A program made the position numbers and the translations under genes. Positions 39,734 to 50,900 of a stretch of 64,000 bases of DNA are shown here, in pieces (position 1 is the first letter of the stretch; every line of letters starts with the position of its first letter). The stretch covers positions 10,366,488-10,430,487 of the forward strand of contig JABAKD010000020.1 of NCBI GenBank assembly GCA_012845835.1. The letters are read 5' to 3'. The notes beneath the pieces were generated by a model, which did no database searches, had not been told where the DNA came from, and worked only from the letters and a program-made list of their open reading frames with translations. The DNA comes from Undaria pinnatifida. Taxonomy: Eukaryota > Sar > Phaeophyceae > Laminariales > Alariaceae.

Positions 39734-41314
39734 TCACGCCTTGATGGCGTGTGGGTGAAGCACGATATCCCCGGAGTGCACACGCGACGGGCGGGGCTGA
39801 TCCCCCCCAGAAGGAGGCGTCGACCCTCCGCCGGTCCCGCCCCCCGCCCCCCCCTCCCCCGCCAGGCCACCACCTCCATCACCGGCCGGCTGCCCACCCG
39901 CGCTTAACGCTTCCTCCGCGCCGTCCGTCCCCACTCCCATCGCTAGCGCGTGAGCTGTCTCGGGGTCACTACTCGGGTTCATCGGTGGTTCCAGTCGTGG
40001 GCGTTTTGGAGGTGTCTGCGGGGGGGAAGAGGGGGTTTCCCCGCCCCTGACCCCGCTTCCGCCGGCGGCAATTTCCATCGCCATCGGTATGGCTGTTGTT
40101 GGCAGCATGCCCGTTGTTGGCAAGTTTGTTGGGGTTTCAACTCGCGGGCGTTTTGGAGGCGTCTGGGGGGGAGATGGGTTTTTCTCGCCGCTGCCCACGC
40201 CAGCGGCTATTTCCATCGCCATCGGTATGGTTGATGGTATTGCTGTTGTTCGCACGGCGGTTGCCGGAGCAGCAGCTGGAGCAGGAGCCGACGCCTTGGT
40301 TTGGCCTCTCCCGGGGGAGGAGTAGGAGCAGGGGGGCGACGGCGAAAGAGTAGGCGGCGGTGTCGAGTGCTTGCCGTGATGGTGATGAGTCGGAGCTGCC
40401 GCTGCTGCTGCTTGTGTTCGTAGTGCTGCTTGTGTTGTTGTGGCTGGCGCTGTGGTGGCTGCTGGTGCTGTTGCTGTTGCTAATGTTGTTGCTGGTGTCG
40501 CTACAGCTGCGGCTGCTGCTGCGCGTGCTGTTGCTGCTGCATGTGCTGCTGCTTGTGTTGCTGCCGTTGCTTGCGCTGCTGCCGTTGCTTGCGCTGCTGC
40601 AGTTGCTTGTGCTGCTGCAGTTGCTTGTGCTGCTGCAGTTGCTTGTGCTGCTGCCGTTGCTTGTGCTGCTGCCGTTGCTTGTGCTGCTGCCGTGGCTTGT
40701 GCTGCTGCCGTTGCTTGTGCTGCTGCCGTTGCTAGTGCTGCTGCTGCCGTTGCTTGTGCTGTTGTGTTTGCTGCAGCTCCCGCTGGCATCGCTGGTGCTG
40801 CTTGTGCTAGTGCTGTGGCTAGCGTCGCATTGGCTGCTGTGGTTGCCGGAGCTGGGGCTACCGGTGCAGCTGCTGCTCCTGCTCCTGCAGGTGCCGCTGC
40901 CGCTGCGGCTGGTGTTGCCGTTGTGGTTGGTGTTGCTTCTACCGCCACTGGTGTTGAAGCTGCCGCTGCGGCTGTTGTTGCTGCTGCTGCCGCGATATGT
41001 GCTCCCATCGTTAGCGACGTCGAAGTCCCTATCCATGCCTCTCCCGATCCAGCCACCGGCGGCGGCGGCGTTGCCAATTGGACTTGCAGCGGAGGTGAGG
41101 GCGGGTCTGTTTCCTGTAGTTCTTGCGTTGGGTGCTGCACCCCCACTTCTACCTCCACCTCCACCTGCATCGGATGCACCTCTTGTTGCTGCTGCTGTAC
41201 TTTCTGCTGCTGTTGCGTTTGCTGCTGCTGCCATTCCGGCGGCGGTGTCTTCGGTGCCTGTTGGCGTTTGGTCAAGGTTGGAGGAATGGAGAAGAGCAAC
41301 CGTGGCTTAGTCAT
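39734..41314 (-). CDS. Ala/Gln/Pro-rich low-complexity protein, probable terminal exon
   Basis: This is a 526-codon open frame. The N-terminal part is Gln-rich (EWQQQQTQQQQKVQQQQQEV), followed by an Ala/Thr stretch with ten or more ATAAAQ units (18-bp DNA unit, 40,545-40,745). The C-terminal part has a duplicated motif PQTPPKRPR (in contexts VETPTN and LEPPMN) that looks like a nuclear localisation signal, then a Gly-rich tail ending VLHPHAIKA. Opposite-strand frames are also long because CTG/CAG-type repeats lack stops. Its unique ends, NLS-like repeat and position after other minus-strand exons favour the minus frame. A TAG acceptor-like site abuts the first ATG, so it may be spliced to exons at 42,952-44,315. 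Function unknown. Confidence 0.45.
   Translation of the reverse strand: MTKPRLLFSIPPTLTKRQQAPKTPPPEWQQQQTQQQQKVQQQQQEVHPMQVEVEVEVGVQHPTQELQETDPPSPPLQVQLATPPPPVAGSGEAWIGTSTSLTMGAHIAAAAATTAAAAASTPVAVEATPTTTATPAAAAAAPAGAGAAAAPVAPAPATTAANATLATALAQAAPAMPAGAAANTTAQATAAAALATAAAQATAAAQATAAAQATAAAQATAAAQATAAAQATAAAQATAAAQATAAAQATAATQAAAHAAATARAAAAAAVATPATTLATATAPAATTAPATTTQAALRTQAAAAAAPTHHHHGKHSTPPPTLSPSPPCSYSSPGRGQTKASAPAPAAAPATAVRTTAIPSTIPMAMEIAAGVGSGEKNPSPPQTPPKRPRVETPTNLPTTGMLPTTAIPMAMEIAAGGSGVRGGETPSSPPQTPPKRPRLEPPMNPSSDPETAHALAMGVGTDGAEEALSAGGQPAGDGGGGLAGEGGAGGGTGGGSTPPSGGDQPRPSRVHSGDIVLHPHAIKA
40545..40745. repeat. 18-bp tandem repeat (TGCTGCTGCAGTTGCTTG type)
   Basis: About eleven units with CAG/CCG variation encode ATAAAQ on the minus strand. 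Purity falls off at both edges. Confidence 0.9.
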
Positions 41315-41699
41315 CTACCAGGTATTATTTTGACAATGGATCAAGTAAAATAATAACACGGTAGTCTAACTCTACAGAAAGCAAGGAAGCTCCCAAAAAT
41401 GATGTCTTTCTCGGGAAAGAAAGCGCAATTACTATCAAACGGCCGACCACGGCAGTCTCGTAGCAGCAGCAGCAGAAGCGGCAGCATAGCAGTAGCACCC
41501 GAGCTTGTGGGGTGAAATCGAAACAATATTAATAGCATAGCGTCGCTTCTAGAGAGCAAATAAGCATGAGGGGTCCTTCAAGAGGAACGAAAGCACCGGA
41601 AACAAAAACGGCGCACCGACAAAACAAAACAAAACAAAACGGAATCCGGTCAACCAAACCCAAGCGGGGGCGACAAACCGGCCGATCGCACCCAACACA

Positions 41700-42160
41700 C
41701 TTTGATTAGACGACAAACGTAAACGAGAGAGAACGCTCCAGGCTACAAGGCGGAAATGCCCGAAGAGGCGCGAAAAACGTGAACGAGCGAGAACGCTCAA
41801 GGCCACACGACGGAAATGCCCGAAGAGGTGCCAAATTTCACGAAGCATCACGAACAGGCGCGATATTTATTACGAAGAGGCCCGAAAATCACGAAGAGGC
41901 ACGAAATATGAACACCTTCCACCAAGAGGCACGGCATTGCACGAAGGGGCGCGAATTTTCACCAAGCGACACGACATTGCACGCAAGATGTTTCACGAAG
42001 AGGCACATTATAGCACGAGCGCGCGCAAAAATATACCGAGAGGCGAATCCGAAATTCACCAAGAGAAACGACGACACACGCAGAGGCGCGAAAAATATAC
42101 CAAGAGAGGCAAGATTATACGAGGCCCGAGAGGGTACCACGAGGCGCGTGCAAGCCCCAC
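41700..42160. repeat. Minisatellite, CACGAAGAGGCGCGAAA type
   Basis: Two tandem units of about 68 bp (GAACGCTC-AGGC, CGGAAATGCCCGAAGAGG) are followed by about fifteen degenerate units of 20 to 25 bp around CACGAAGAGGCACGAAA or CACCAAGAG. Open frames through it are not supported. Confidence 0.8.
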
Positions 42161-42231
42161 CCGACTATCTGGTAGGCAGCAAGCGACCGACGCCCGGCCA
42201 ATAGACCCGAAGCAAGTCCAAGGCATGGGGC

Positions 42232-42483
42232 ATGGTACGACGCCTCGCTTACGATGCAATACGAAGCGACATCGCGGTACCAAGACTGGAAGGCTGGTGC
42301 CACGCCAACAGAAACCTGTACGAGATTCATCCAATCCTGAAAAAAAGAAAGTGCGCTGGTCTCTGCCAGTCGGCATTTACCTCCGCGCTCAAAGCCCTCT
42401 CCAGCGACGAGGATTGAGAGCTCCAGAGGCTCGATTGCGAGCTCGGCGGCTCCGTCGCGGAACAAGAGACCTGCCGCCGGCGG
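42232..42483 (+). pseudogene. Possible decayed coding segment with in-frame stop
   Basis: The frame gives RRLAYDAIRSDIAVPRLEGW, HANRNLYEIHPILKK and SALKALSSDED, then a TGA, then ELQRLDCELGGSVAEQETCR in the same frame. Composition is protein-like, unlike the minisatellite before it, but no family was recognised and no splice site removes the stop. It may be a gene fragment carried by a repeat. Confidence 0.3.
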
Positions 42484-42951
42484 TGACAACGACGTTAATA
42501 ACGACGCGAAACAGGCAGGCAGGCAAGCAGGCAGACAGCAGCGCATATAGTTAGTACAGTATATACACAGGGGGCACGTCAACCATCGGATGGGATCGGC
42601 GAACCGAGAAGGAAAAGGGGGGTAGATAGCAGCGACGTCGAGAACGTTACGGCCCCCTCAGAAAGGCGAGAGTTCCGTCACCGTTAAAAAAATCAATGCA
42701 GTGGCGACAAGCAAAACAGCAGACCCGGTGGCGCGGCAACAACAACGAAAGGCGTGCGCGGCGGGGCACCAGCCTGTTTGTTTCTCACCCACAAAAACTG
42801 TACTCTCCTCCCAACCGCTTCATATCTTCCCCCTTCCCCCTATCTCTCTCCGTTTCTCATGGTCTCCCTCTCTCTAGTTATTGTTCTCAATGTGTTCGTG
42901 CGTGTGCGTGTCTTAGTCGTATATCTTGCTGCCCTTCCCTTCCTGTTTCGC

Positions 42952-43400
42952 TCATTGCCTCAACCCTTCGCTGTCTACTTCTCCCCTCTCCCCCTCCCCA
43001 CCCCTCCCCTCTCCCACCTCGTCCGCAGCCTCGCCCATCGCGACGTCACCATCACCATCCGCGTCGCTCTTCTTCGCCACATCCACGGCATCCGGCGCAA
43101 CCTCCATCAACCCCGTCTGCACCTGCGGACTGCTGCCGCTCTCCGCCGCCGCCGCCGCCGCCGACCCACCAGACCCGCTGCCACCACCACCATCGTCCCC
43201 ACCCCCACCACCTCCGTCTCCACCCCCGCCTGCTTCCGAGCCCAACCCACCCCCTGACGCAGGCGTAGACGACAATGTCGGTGCTTGCGGCGGAGGCGTT
43301 GTTGCGGCAGCGTCCGTGGACGCCCACTCCTTCCCGAACGCCATGGTGAGGACCGACAAGAAGTGGCCACGCTTACGGGCCTCTTCCTCGTCCTCTTCCC
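42952..43400 (-). CDS. Candidate exon, Gly/Ala-rich protein
   Basis: The minus frame reads KRGHFLSVLTMAFGKEWAST, then Gly/Ser runs, then VAPDAVDVAKKSDADGDGDV and AMGEAADE followed by a possible GTGGGA donor at 43,017. The upstream boundary is uncertain because it merges into a purine-only tract. It is likely part of the same gene as 43,561-44,315. Confidence 0.35.
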
Positions 43401-43560
43401 CTCCCTCTCCTTCCTCGCCTTCTCCACCCTCTTCCGCTTCTCCTTCTCCCTCCCCTCCCTCTTCTCTTCCATCCCCTCCTTTTATTTCCCCTTTTCCTCG
43501 CTTTTGTCCTTCCTCTCCCCCTTCCCCCCCCCCCAGCCCCCCCTCCCTCTTCCGCCTCAC
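43380..43560. repeat. Long polypyrimidine (plus) / polypurine (minus) tract
   Basis: About 180 bases are nearly pure C/T on the plus strand, with a few G in the first third. It lies between two candidate minus-strand exons, so as an intron it would be almost pure purine on the coding strand. Confidence 0.85.
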
Positions 43561-43873
43561 CCCCCCCGTCGGGAGGGCTGACACCATAGTCGCCTCTAAA
43601 ACCACTCCCCTCGCTAGCGTAGCCATCGTGCAAACCGCCGGCGAAACCACCATGCGCCCCGCCACTAACACTAACCCCGCCACCCCCGCCTCGTCCACTA
43701 CCGCCTCCATATCGCGGCCCGCCGGAAAAGCCGTTGTAACCTTGCTGCTGGACAGGGGTAGAGTGGGACCGCTCCCCAAAAGCTTGGCTGAGGTTGCTCC
43801 TCGAGCGCCGCTTACGAGGGTAATTCCCTGAGGGCGGCGCTGACTTCAAGGGGGATGCTGCCTTAAGGGCGGC
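43561..43873 (-). CDS. Candidate exon, RGG-like segment
   Basis: The exon is bounded by acceptor TTCAG at 43,876 and donor GTGAGG at 43,560. The translation AALKAASPLKSAPPSGNYPR, KRRSRSNLSQAFGERSHSTP, VQQQGYNGFSGGPRYGGGSG is followed by Gly-rich repeats and FRGDYGVSPPDGG. It joins in frame to the exon at 44,154-44,315. Basic and Gly-rich parts suggest a nuclear or RNA-binding protein, by composition only. Confidence 0.45.
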
Positions 43874-43899
43874 CTGAACGGAACATGTGGGCAAATATA

Positions 43900-44030
43900 A
43901 ACGTATTTGGGGGTGGGGGTGGGGGTGAGGGGGGGGTGCGGGGGATGGAGTAGGGGGACTGGGGCGGGGTGGGGGGGTGAGGTGGGGTGAGGGCAGGAGG
44001 GGGTAGGGTGGGGGGGGTGCTACCCCGTAG
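43900..44030. repeat. G-rich tract on the plus strand
   Basis: Many runs of three to eight G (GGTGGGGGTGGGGGTGAGGG and similar) lie in the candidate intron 43,874-44,153. The tract is able to form G-quadruplexes. Confidence 0.8.
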
Positions 44031-44153
44031 CGCTCTCACAAACAAAACAAAGGAGTCTCCGAAAATGAGGTGAAGAAAAAAGCGCCCCACCGAAAAGGCG
44101 TAACGAACAAAAAAACGTCCATAAAAAGAACGGCTTTACAAAAAAAGATTTAC

Positions 44154-44315
44154 CAGATCCTCCGCGGCTCTGAGGATGCCCCCGTCCTTGTCCTTGCCGG
44201 CGTCAAATCTCCCGCGCTTCCCAGCTCGTCGTTGCTCATGTTGCTGGTGTTGTGGCTGCTGCTGATGTTTGCGCTCTTGCATCTGCTTCATCTGTTGGTG
44301 CTCGAAGAAACGCAT
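44154..44315 (-). CDS. Candidate first exon, Gln/His-rich
   Basis: ATG at 44,315 opens MRFFEHQQMKQMQERKHQQQ, then QPQHQQHEQRRAGKRGRFDA and GKDKDGGILRAAEDL, and ends at donor CTG|GTAAAT. Fifty-four codons, phase 0, continue in frame with 43,873. The Gln-rich start suggests a coiled coil. It lies about 660 bp downstream of the stop of the CXC gene on the same strand. It might instead be a further exon of that gene, since a weak acceptor (ATATCAG) exists at 44,328. Confidence 0.45.
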
Positions 44316-44977
44316 TTCTCCCGCGTGCTGATATCTCGTTCTGCTTCGGACACGACACGGCAAACGGCGAGCAAGCAACACACCACATTCACAGGAGATT
44401 TAGAACACAAGAGCTCGCATCCGGTGGTGGCGATGGTGGAGGCAATGGTGGCCGTGGCGGTGGTGGAGGCGGCGGTGATGGCGGTGGTGACGGCAGTGAC
44501 GACGGCGGCAGCAGCGGCGGCGCTAGCAAAGGAGCGAGGCCGTGGGCGGGAGGCGGTGGGGGGGAGATTAGGTGACACAAACACGCTGAAACGTGTCGGC
44601 AAGCATTTGCTTTGTTGAGTGGAGTTGATAAATTGTCACCATTTGTTTTATTTCATTTGATGTGATGTTGTGTGTTCTGTAGTGTATGGTGTGGTGCGGT
44701 GCGGTGTAGTATGGTATGGTGTGATGTGTTGCGCTCGGGCGAAACGAGAGCAAGAGAGGGTAGGTCCGTATGCATGCGCGTAGGCAGTCGGCCAGGATTA
44801 CTGTAGCACATTCCGCCGACTTCGCACAAAACGCGGGTCACAGCCGGGTAAACAGAATGAACTCAGACAGTGCCAAATCCAATACCCGGCCCAGATCTAA
44901 CTCCTAAACGACCCCCAGCGCCCTTTCAGCCCTCCCTATATGAATAAACTTTGCTCCCCCGCCCCTCCACCACCTCC
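44316..44977. other. Intergenic or intronic spacer
   Basis: The minus strand has a good acceptor-like stretch CGTTTCTTCTTTCACAG ending at about 44,983, next to the CXC stop codon, but no matching strong donor was found. A degenerate run of GTGTGGTGCGGT-type repeats lies at 44,660-44,735. No gene assigned. Confidence 0.4.
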
Positions 44978-47900
44978 TTACTCTGTGAAAGAAGAAACGG
45001 GCGGATGGCCATCCTCCGCGGCACTCCGCGGCCTGCCCCCCATGGCGCGTCCAGAACTCGCCCCCACTGTTGCGGCCGCCGCCCCTCGCCCCTGCCCCAT
45101 TCTCGCCCCCTTCGCCCCCACCGGCGCCCCTCCCATCCCCCTCGGACCGGGCCCCGTCCCAACCCCAGCCGACACCTTCCCCGCCGCCTTCATCCCCCCT
45201 TTTCCCGCCCTCTTCCCGGCCACCGCCCCCCCCCCCGCCGCTTCCGCCGCCTGCCCTGTCCCTGCCCCCATCCCTGCCTCCGCTACCGCCTGTGCAACCG
45301 CCGCGGCTGCCGCTGCGGTCGCCGCTGCCGCCAACGCCGCCGCAGATTCCGGTTCCGACTGGGTGGAGTGAAGAGGCTTGGGGGCTATGGCAACGGCGCG
45401 GTCTACGGCGTTTTCGGCGTTGGCCACGGTATTCCGACAGCCGACACAGTTGCATTTCTCGGAGCAGGGGACCCCCTTGTTGAAACACTCGCAGTATTTT
45501 TTCAGGCAGGCCGACTTGCGGCACTTGCAGCCGGTCTTGTGCACCACGGCGTCGTGCTTCTGCGGAGGCAGCACGCAACGGACCATCACCAAAAGCGGCG
45601 GCGGCAAGGGTAGAGGTCGAGGTAAGGGTGAGGGCATGCGACAGGGGTGTATAGGGTATGGAGAAGAAGCGGCGGCGGCGGTGGCGGTGCAAGCGACGCA
45701 CCACCACCACAAGCTACGGCGGGAAAGAGGATGGGAATGGGAACGGTAGGGCGGTAGGGGCCAGGAAAAGGGCAAGGTGGCGACAGACGACCACTACAAG
45801 CGGCGGCGAAAAAGGGGAACGGGAAGGGTAGGGTTCAGGTAACGATAAGCACATCTCAGCGCATGAGTAAAAAAATGCACAGACCGAGGAGGGTGAAGAG
45901 CTTGGTGTGATGACAGTGTTTCCGTGGCTCGTGTTGGCAAGAAGGAATCTTTCGGGAGTCGTATGCTGGTGGGAGCTTAGTCGGAGTGTTTTGGTGGTTC
46001 GCTTTGGTAAAAAAGCGCCATTCTTCTGCGGAGGCAGCGGCGACCACGCGAGCGATGGATCACAAAACATAAGCGGCGGGAATGGGGAATGGGAAGCGTA
46101 GGGGTCATAGTAAGGGCAAGGAATTGACCGATCGCCACCATAAGCGGCGGCGGGGAGGGGAACGGGAAGGGCAGGGTTCAGGGTAACGATAAGCACATCA
46201 GCACACGAGGAAAACAACGCATAGGCCGAGGAGGTGAGCTTTGCGTGATGACACAGTGTTTTCGTCGATCGCATCGTCGCGATGGCAGCGTTCGGGAGTC
46301 GTATGAGTTGTGTGTTGGTGGGAGCTTAGTCGCAGTGTGATGAGGGTTCGATTTGGTGGGAGGGCGCCGTTCTTCTGGAAGGCAGTGGCGGCCGCGCAAG
46401 CGACGGATCACAAGCGGCGGCGGGAATGGGGGATGGGAAGCGTAGGTAGACGTCAGGGATGCGTGCTACTGTAGAGGTACAATTTCTCGCCAAAAACGAT
46501 TCTGAACGATGGGGCTCCTCAGCCCAATTTCGTCGGAATCCTGTATTTGTTTCGCAACATTATTGCTTGGACAAGGTTCCCCTCCGGGGCGCGCCTAGGG
46601 GAGTGGCGCAAGAACGAAATCCAACCATCAAACATCTGACTGCCTGTGGGCAAACAAGATGTACCTGGCGGTAGTGAACACTATCTTCTTGCCCGCAGCT
46701 CGACAAGTGTGGGGAGGCGCCCTCCCAGGGACGGTTCGCTCTCTCCCCGTCGTGGTGAAGAACCGTAAATTAGTGGTATTCCCATCATCACGTGTACAGC
46801 ACGAGTACGATGAGGACTTTTCGTACGGACGCCTCTCATGGGCAGCAAAATTTGCTTGGTAAAAAAAGGACAAAAGGTGGTTTTTCAATCGGCAAAAAAA
46901 ACGGCAGCTGTTCCCTGCGCGGTCTTTTTATCGTGGTTTTGGTGTTCTTTTCTTCGTTTCATACGCATGAGAAGCAGCCATTTCAGAATTGGTACTCTTC
47001 TTGTCTTACTGAGCTAGATTTTGAACTCCACGACGAGTGATGCACGCCAGGATGGAAAATCATCCCCCTTCACCACCAGCTCGTCGCAGAAAGTGCACCG
47101 AATGAGGAACGAAGACAGAGAAGCCCTTTGCCATGGAGCATCTGCGCCTATATCCACTGCTGTTTGCTTTTTAGAGTAACGAAAAATCACGCTGGATTGT
47201 TTTGATCGTCGTAAGATCAAAAACGTCCCGTCGAGGAGACGAATTTACTCTGCCTAGCGAATTTCGAGTACGACCCAACTCATCGGTTTGCTGCTTTACG
47301 TGTACTGCTGCACTGCTTTATGTAACAGCCACAGCAGCAGCACACCACGTATGGGTATGCCACACGCGCATGATGATTATGTTGCCTGCTGTTGCTTGTG
47401 CTGCTGGGCAAGGTTTTAGCGTTGTCTGTGCTATCTGCATTTTCACTGTCGTCTACACATGGCTGGGTGTGCTCGCGGGGGGGGGAAACCACAAATTCAA
47501 GATCGGAAATACAATGTGATAAGAACCATTGATGCAATAGTCTTAAATACAAACGCTCCTAATATTTCCATCCAAAATGGCGATACCGTCCACAGCAGCA
47601 GCGAAAGACAGGTAATCGATTACAGACACGAAGCAGCCCCCGAGAAACCAACTAGCCACAGCAGTACGGCGCAGATGGATGTGCCACACACCACGGTGTT
47701 GCCTGCTGGTGCTGCTGGGAGGCAGTTTTTAAACGTTGTGCTCTCGACGTGTTGGATGTGCTCATGGCTGGGTTCATGAGAGGGCAAAAACAGACCGAAT
47801 GTTTACCTCTGGGTCTGGTACGCGCGCATGATGTGCACATACTTTTTGGGTTTGCATCAAAACCTTCGTGCGTAAAGTAACGGGGATATATAGGGGATCC

Positions 47901-50900
47901 TGGATGTTGCGGAAACCCGGGGATTTCCCTTAAATATGCCCAAGGCCAAAAAAGTTAAAAGGCTTACCACGCGCGACACACTGCACGGATCGCGCCCAAC
48001 CCTCGGGCGACGTGACCCCAAGGATCGAGTTGTGCCCACCCCTTCTGACGTTTCGGATATAGGTGCGAGCACGAAGAGATGTGTCCAAAAACAAAGGCAA
48101 AAACGACAATTATAGCTAGGTGTTCTTCATGGGATTGTTCCTTAGGGGGTGCAGTTCGTTTTCATCAAAATCAGCTTATGGGTCGAGCGCAGAGCTCCAC
48201 AAGTGAGCAAGCCTCAGAAAACAGACGAGTGCACTTCTACGGTAGCATGTGTCCAGGGTTGGGGCAGGGAAGCGACCGACCGACACCATAACCGGCGGCG
48301 GGAAGGGGAATGGGAAGGGTAGGGTCAGGGTAACGGTGAGGGCAAGGGAAGGGATTGTAGAACGGGTATACGATGTACAGGGTATGGAGAAGGGTATAGA
48401 GAGAAGGGCAAGGGTAAGGGTGGCAAGGGAAGGCGATAAGGAAGGCGAGGTTAAGCAGGAAAATAACAGGATTGGATTGGGCAAGGAAGGGCTTCGTCCC
48501 CGCAAAACATTGGATGCAGTTGAAGCCTAAAAGGGATACTACCGCACAATATTATGCTTCAACCCACGCCCTAGTTCATCCTACAAACGCTATCCAATCA
48601 CAATTCCAACAGGGAAAAAAAAACACCCGTATGTGGCTCAAGATATTAACCAGGGATTCTCAAGGGCCATGACCCGGTCAGCGGATCGGGTGAGATTTTC
48701 AAAAACTCGCGGGCCGATTCGGGTCAGGTCAGGATGCGTTGCGAATCTCACGGGTCGGGCCGGGTCGGGCCGGGTCGGGTCCGGTTAGGAGGCTTTCAAA
48801 TATCACGGGTTGGGCCGGGTCACCCTCACCCGATCCGACTGGTATACAGTACCGAAAAATGATCCACCCGTGAAAAGGCCTGTTATCAACGCATGTCCAT
48901 ACGATATATTGTATGTTTCGGCAACCCCTTTAGAACTCTACCCACGTGGGGGGTACACACTTGCTCGAGTTGGTCACGTTTTTGGAAGTAGGGTCCCCAA
49001 CCCAAGCCAACCCAACCTACCCAAACTCAACCAAAACCCAAGCAAACCCGACCCAACTATGCATCGATCGAGCGCTTCACGGATGAACGGACCTCTGTCT
49101 CCTTAAACTTGGCGTCAAAGGCGGCCGGGTTCCTCTCCAGCACGCCGTTGATGGCCTGCATCCGCATGCTCTCCTGGTTTGCGTTGTTGTAGCAGTGGTG
49201 ACAGTTACACGCAACCGTGCACACCGTCTGCATCGCGAAGCACTGGCAGTAACTGCCGCCGACCGACCGATCGACAGATCGGCAGGCAGTACGTACCGAC
49301 AGGAAGGCATGCAGACCGACGCATAAACGCAAAAAGTCATGCCGACGAAACGAGACGAAACGAAACAAAACAAATAAAGGGAAGGGAAAAATGTTGAGTG
49401 CCAGGTGTCCAACAAATTATTATCCATAGATGACGCTTCTTTATAGCATGTGCACAACAGTATACTGCGTGACAGTAGTGACACCATAGTACATGATACT
49501 GTAGTACACTCACAGAGAGCAGTGGGCTTTAGTACTTGTTAAAAGAACAACCGGATGACCCTGGACGGCAGTGTAATGCCCGGCAATGTCCGGTCAATAC
49601 CCGGCAATGAAACGCAACGCAACGCAATGCAAGGCAATGCACGGTAGGCACGACGCTGCACTCACAGCTTGAGACACTTGGACCTCTTGCAGTTACACCC
49701 GTCCGCTAGAATCGGGTCCTGGAGGCTCCCTTGCTTCTCGTTCGGAAAACGACCAAACGAAATGAACAAACGGACGAAGGCAAGGATGAACAAGCGAAAA
49801 GACGGACGAAAATAATACGAAAGAGCGACAGGACGAACGAAAGCACGAAGACCAAACGAGACCATGACGAGCGAACGGCATCCATCAAGGAACGGACGAC
49901 GGACTGAACGAAATAATGGAAAGACGAACAAAATCATGCAACAACCACAACGCGAGCGACGCCACCAACACCGTTTCATGCCCCCCTCGGGGGGGAAGGG
50001 GAAGCGGGAGGGGGGGGGGGGGGGGGGGGGGGGCATAACGCCAAATATACCCTTTTCTCTCCCGCAGATTTGTTGGGGCTCTTTGCACAAGACTAGCGAT
50101 CTCCTGCGGTCAGAGATAATAAACGCTCCCAATCTAGCCCGTTTAGCTACAATTGCATCCACGTTTTGGGCACACACTGCGTGGTAATAGAGCAGAGCCA
50201 TTTTTTGCATTAGTAATCATGTTCTTATCGTCCCGATACGTGTTACCTGGTATACAACTAAGCGTTCAACAGCACGGTATTTCGCGAGTAAATCCCGCGA
50301 GGTGTTTCCTCAAAGGAAGTCGAGGAAGAAGCACGTGATACGCCCAAAACTCTTTCGATCCCGCCCGTTCGATCCCATCCTTTGGATACAAACCCGGTGG
50401 CCTCGCTGCAACACTCTCTGCTCCACTAAACGCTCATGGAGACTAATCAGCAGTGGTCTAAAGGGTAGTGCATGTGACCAACAGCTACTGAATTCCAGGG
50501 TACACGAGTACGCACGGACAGTCTACGTGATAAAAACAAAGTAGACCGAGGCTTGGCGACAACCTCCTGCGTAGTGTTGTTGCCTCCTCGGAATGCACAA
50601 TAGTCTATACGGTACTGGTACTATACCATGCCGTACCGTACAGCACCATGGCGCACCGAATAAAGCCGTGCCATACCGCATTGTACCATGTCGTATCATA
50701 CTGCACCGTATCCTACCGCACGCACCGTAAGACAACATCGACACCACACCTACCCGTACCATACTGTACCATACCGTGCCATGCCGTCGTTCCATACCGC
50801 AACGTACCCTAACACACCCACCCTACCGTACCATCCATCCCGACCGATACCATGACATACCATAACACACCATAACGTCTCATACAATGCTATACAACAC

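Noticed and set aside
40360-41333. Two long plus-strand frames opposite the Ala/Gln-rich ORF
   Set aside because: Leu- or Ala-repeat translations of the CTG/GCT-rich strand; the minus frame has unique ends and NLS-like motifs.
46659-46862. 67-codon frame in CXC intron 3
   Set aside because: No homology pattern, no splice context, and opposite to the host gene.
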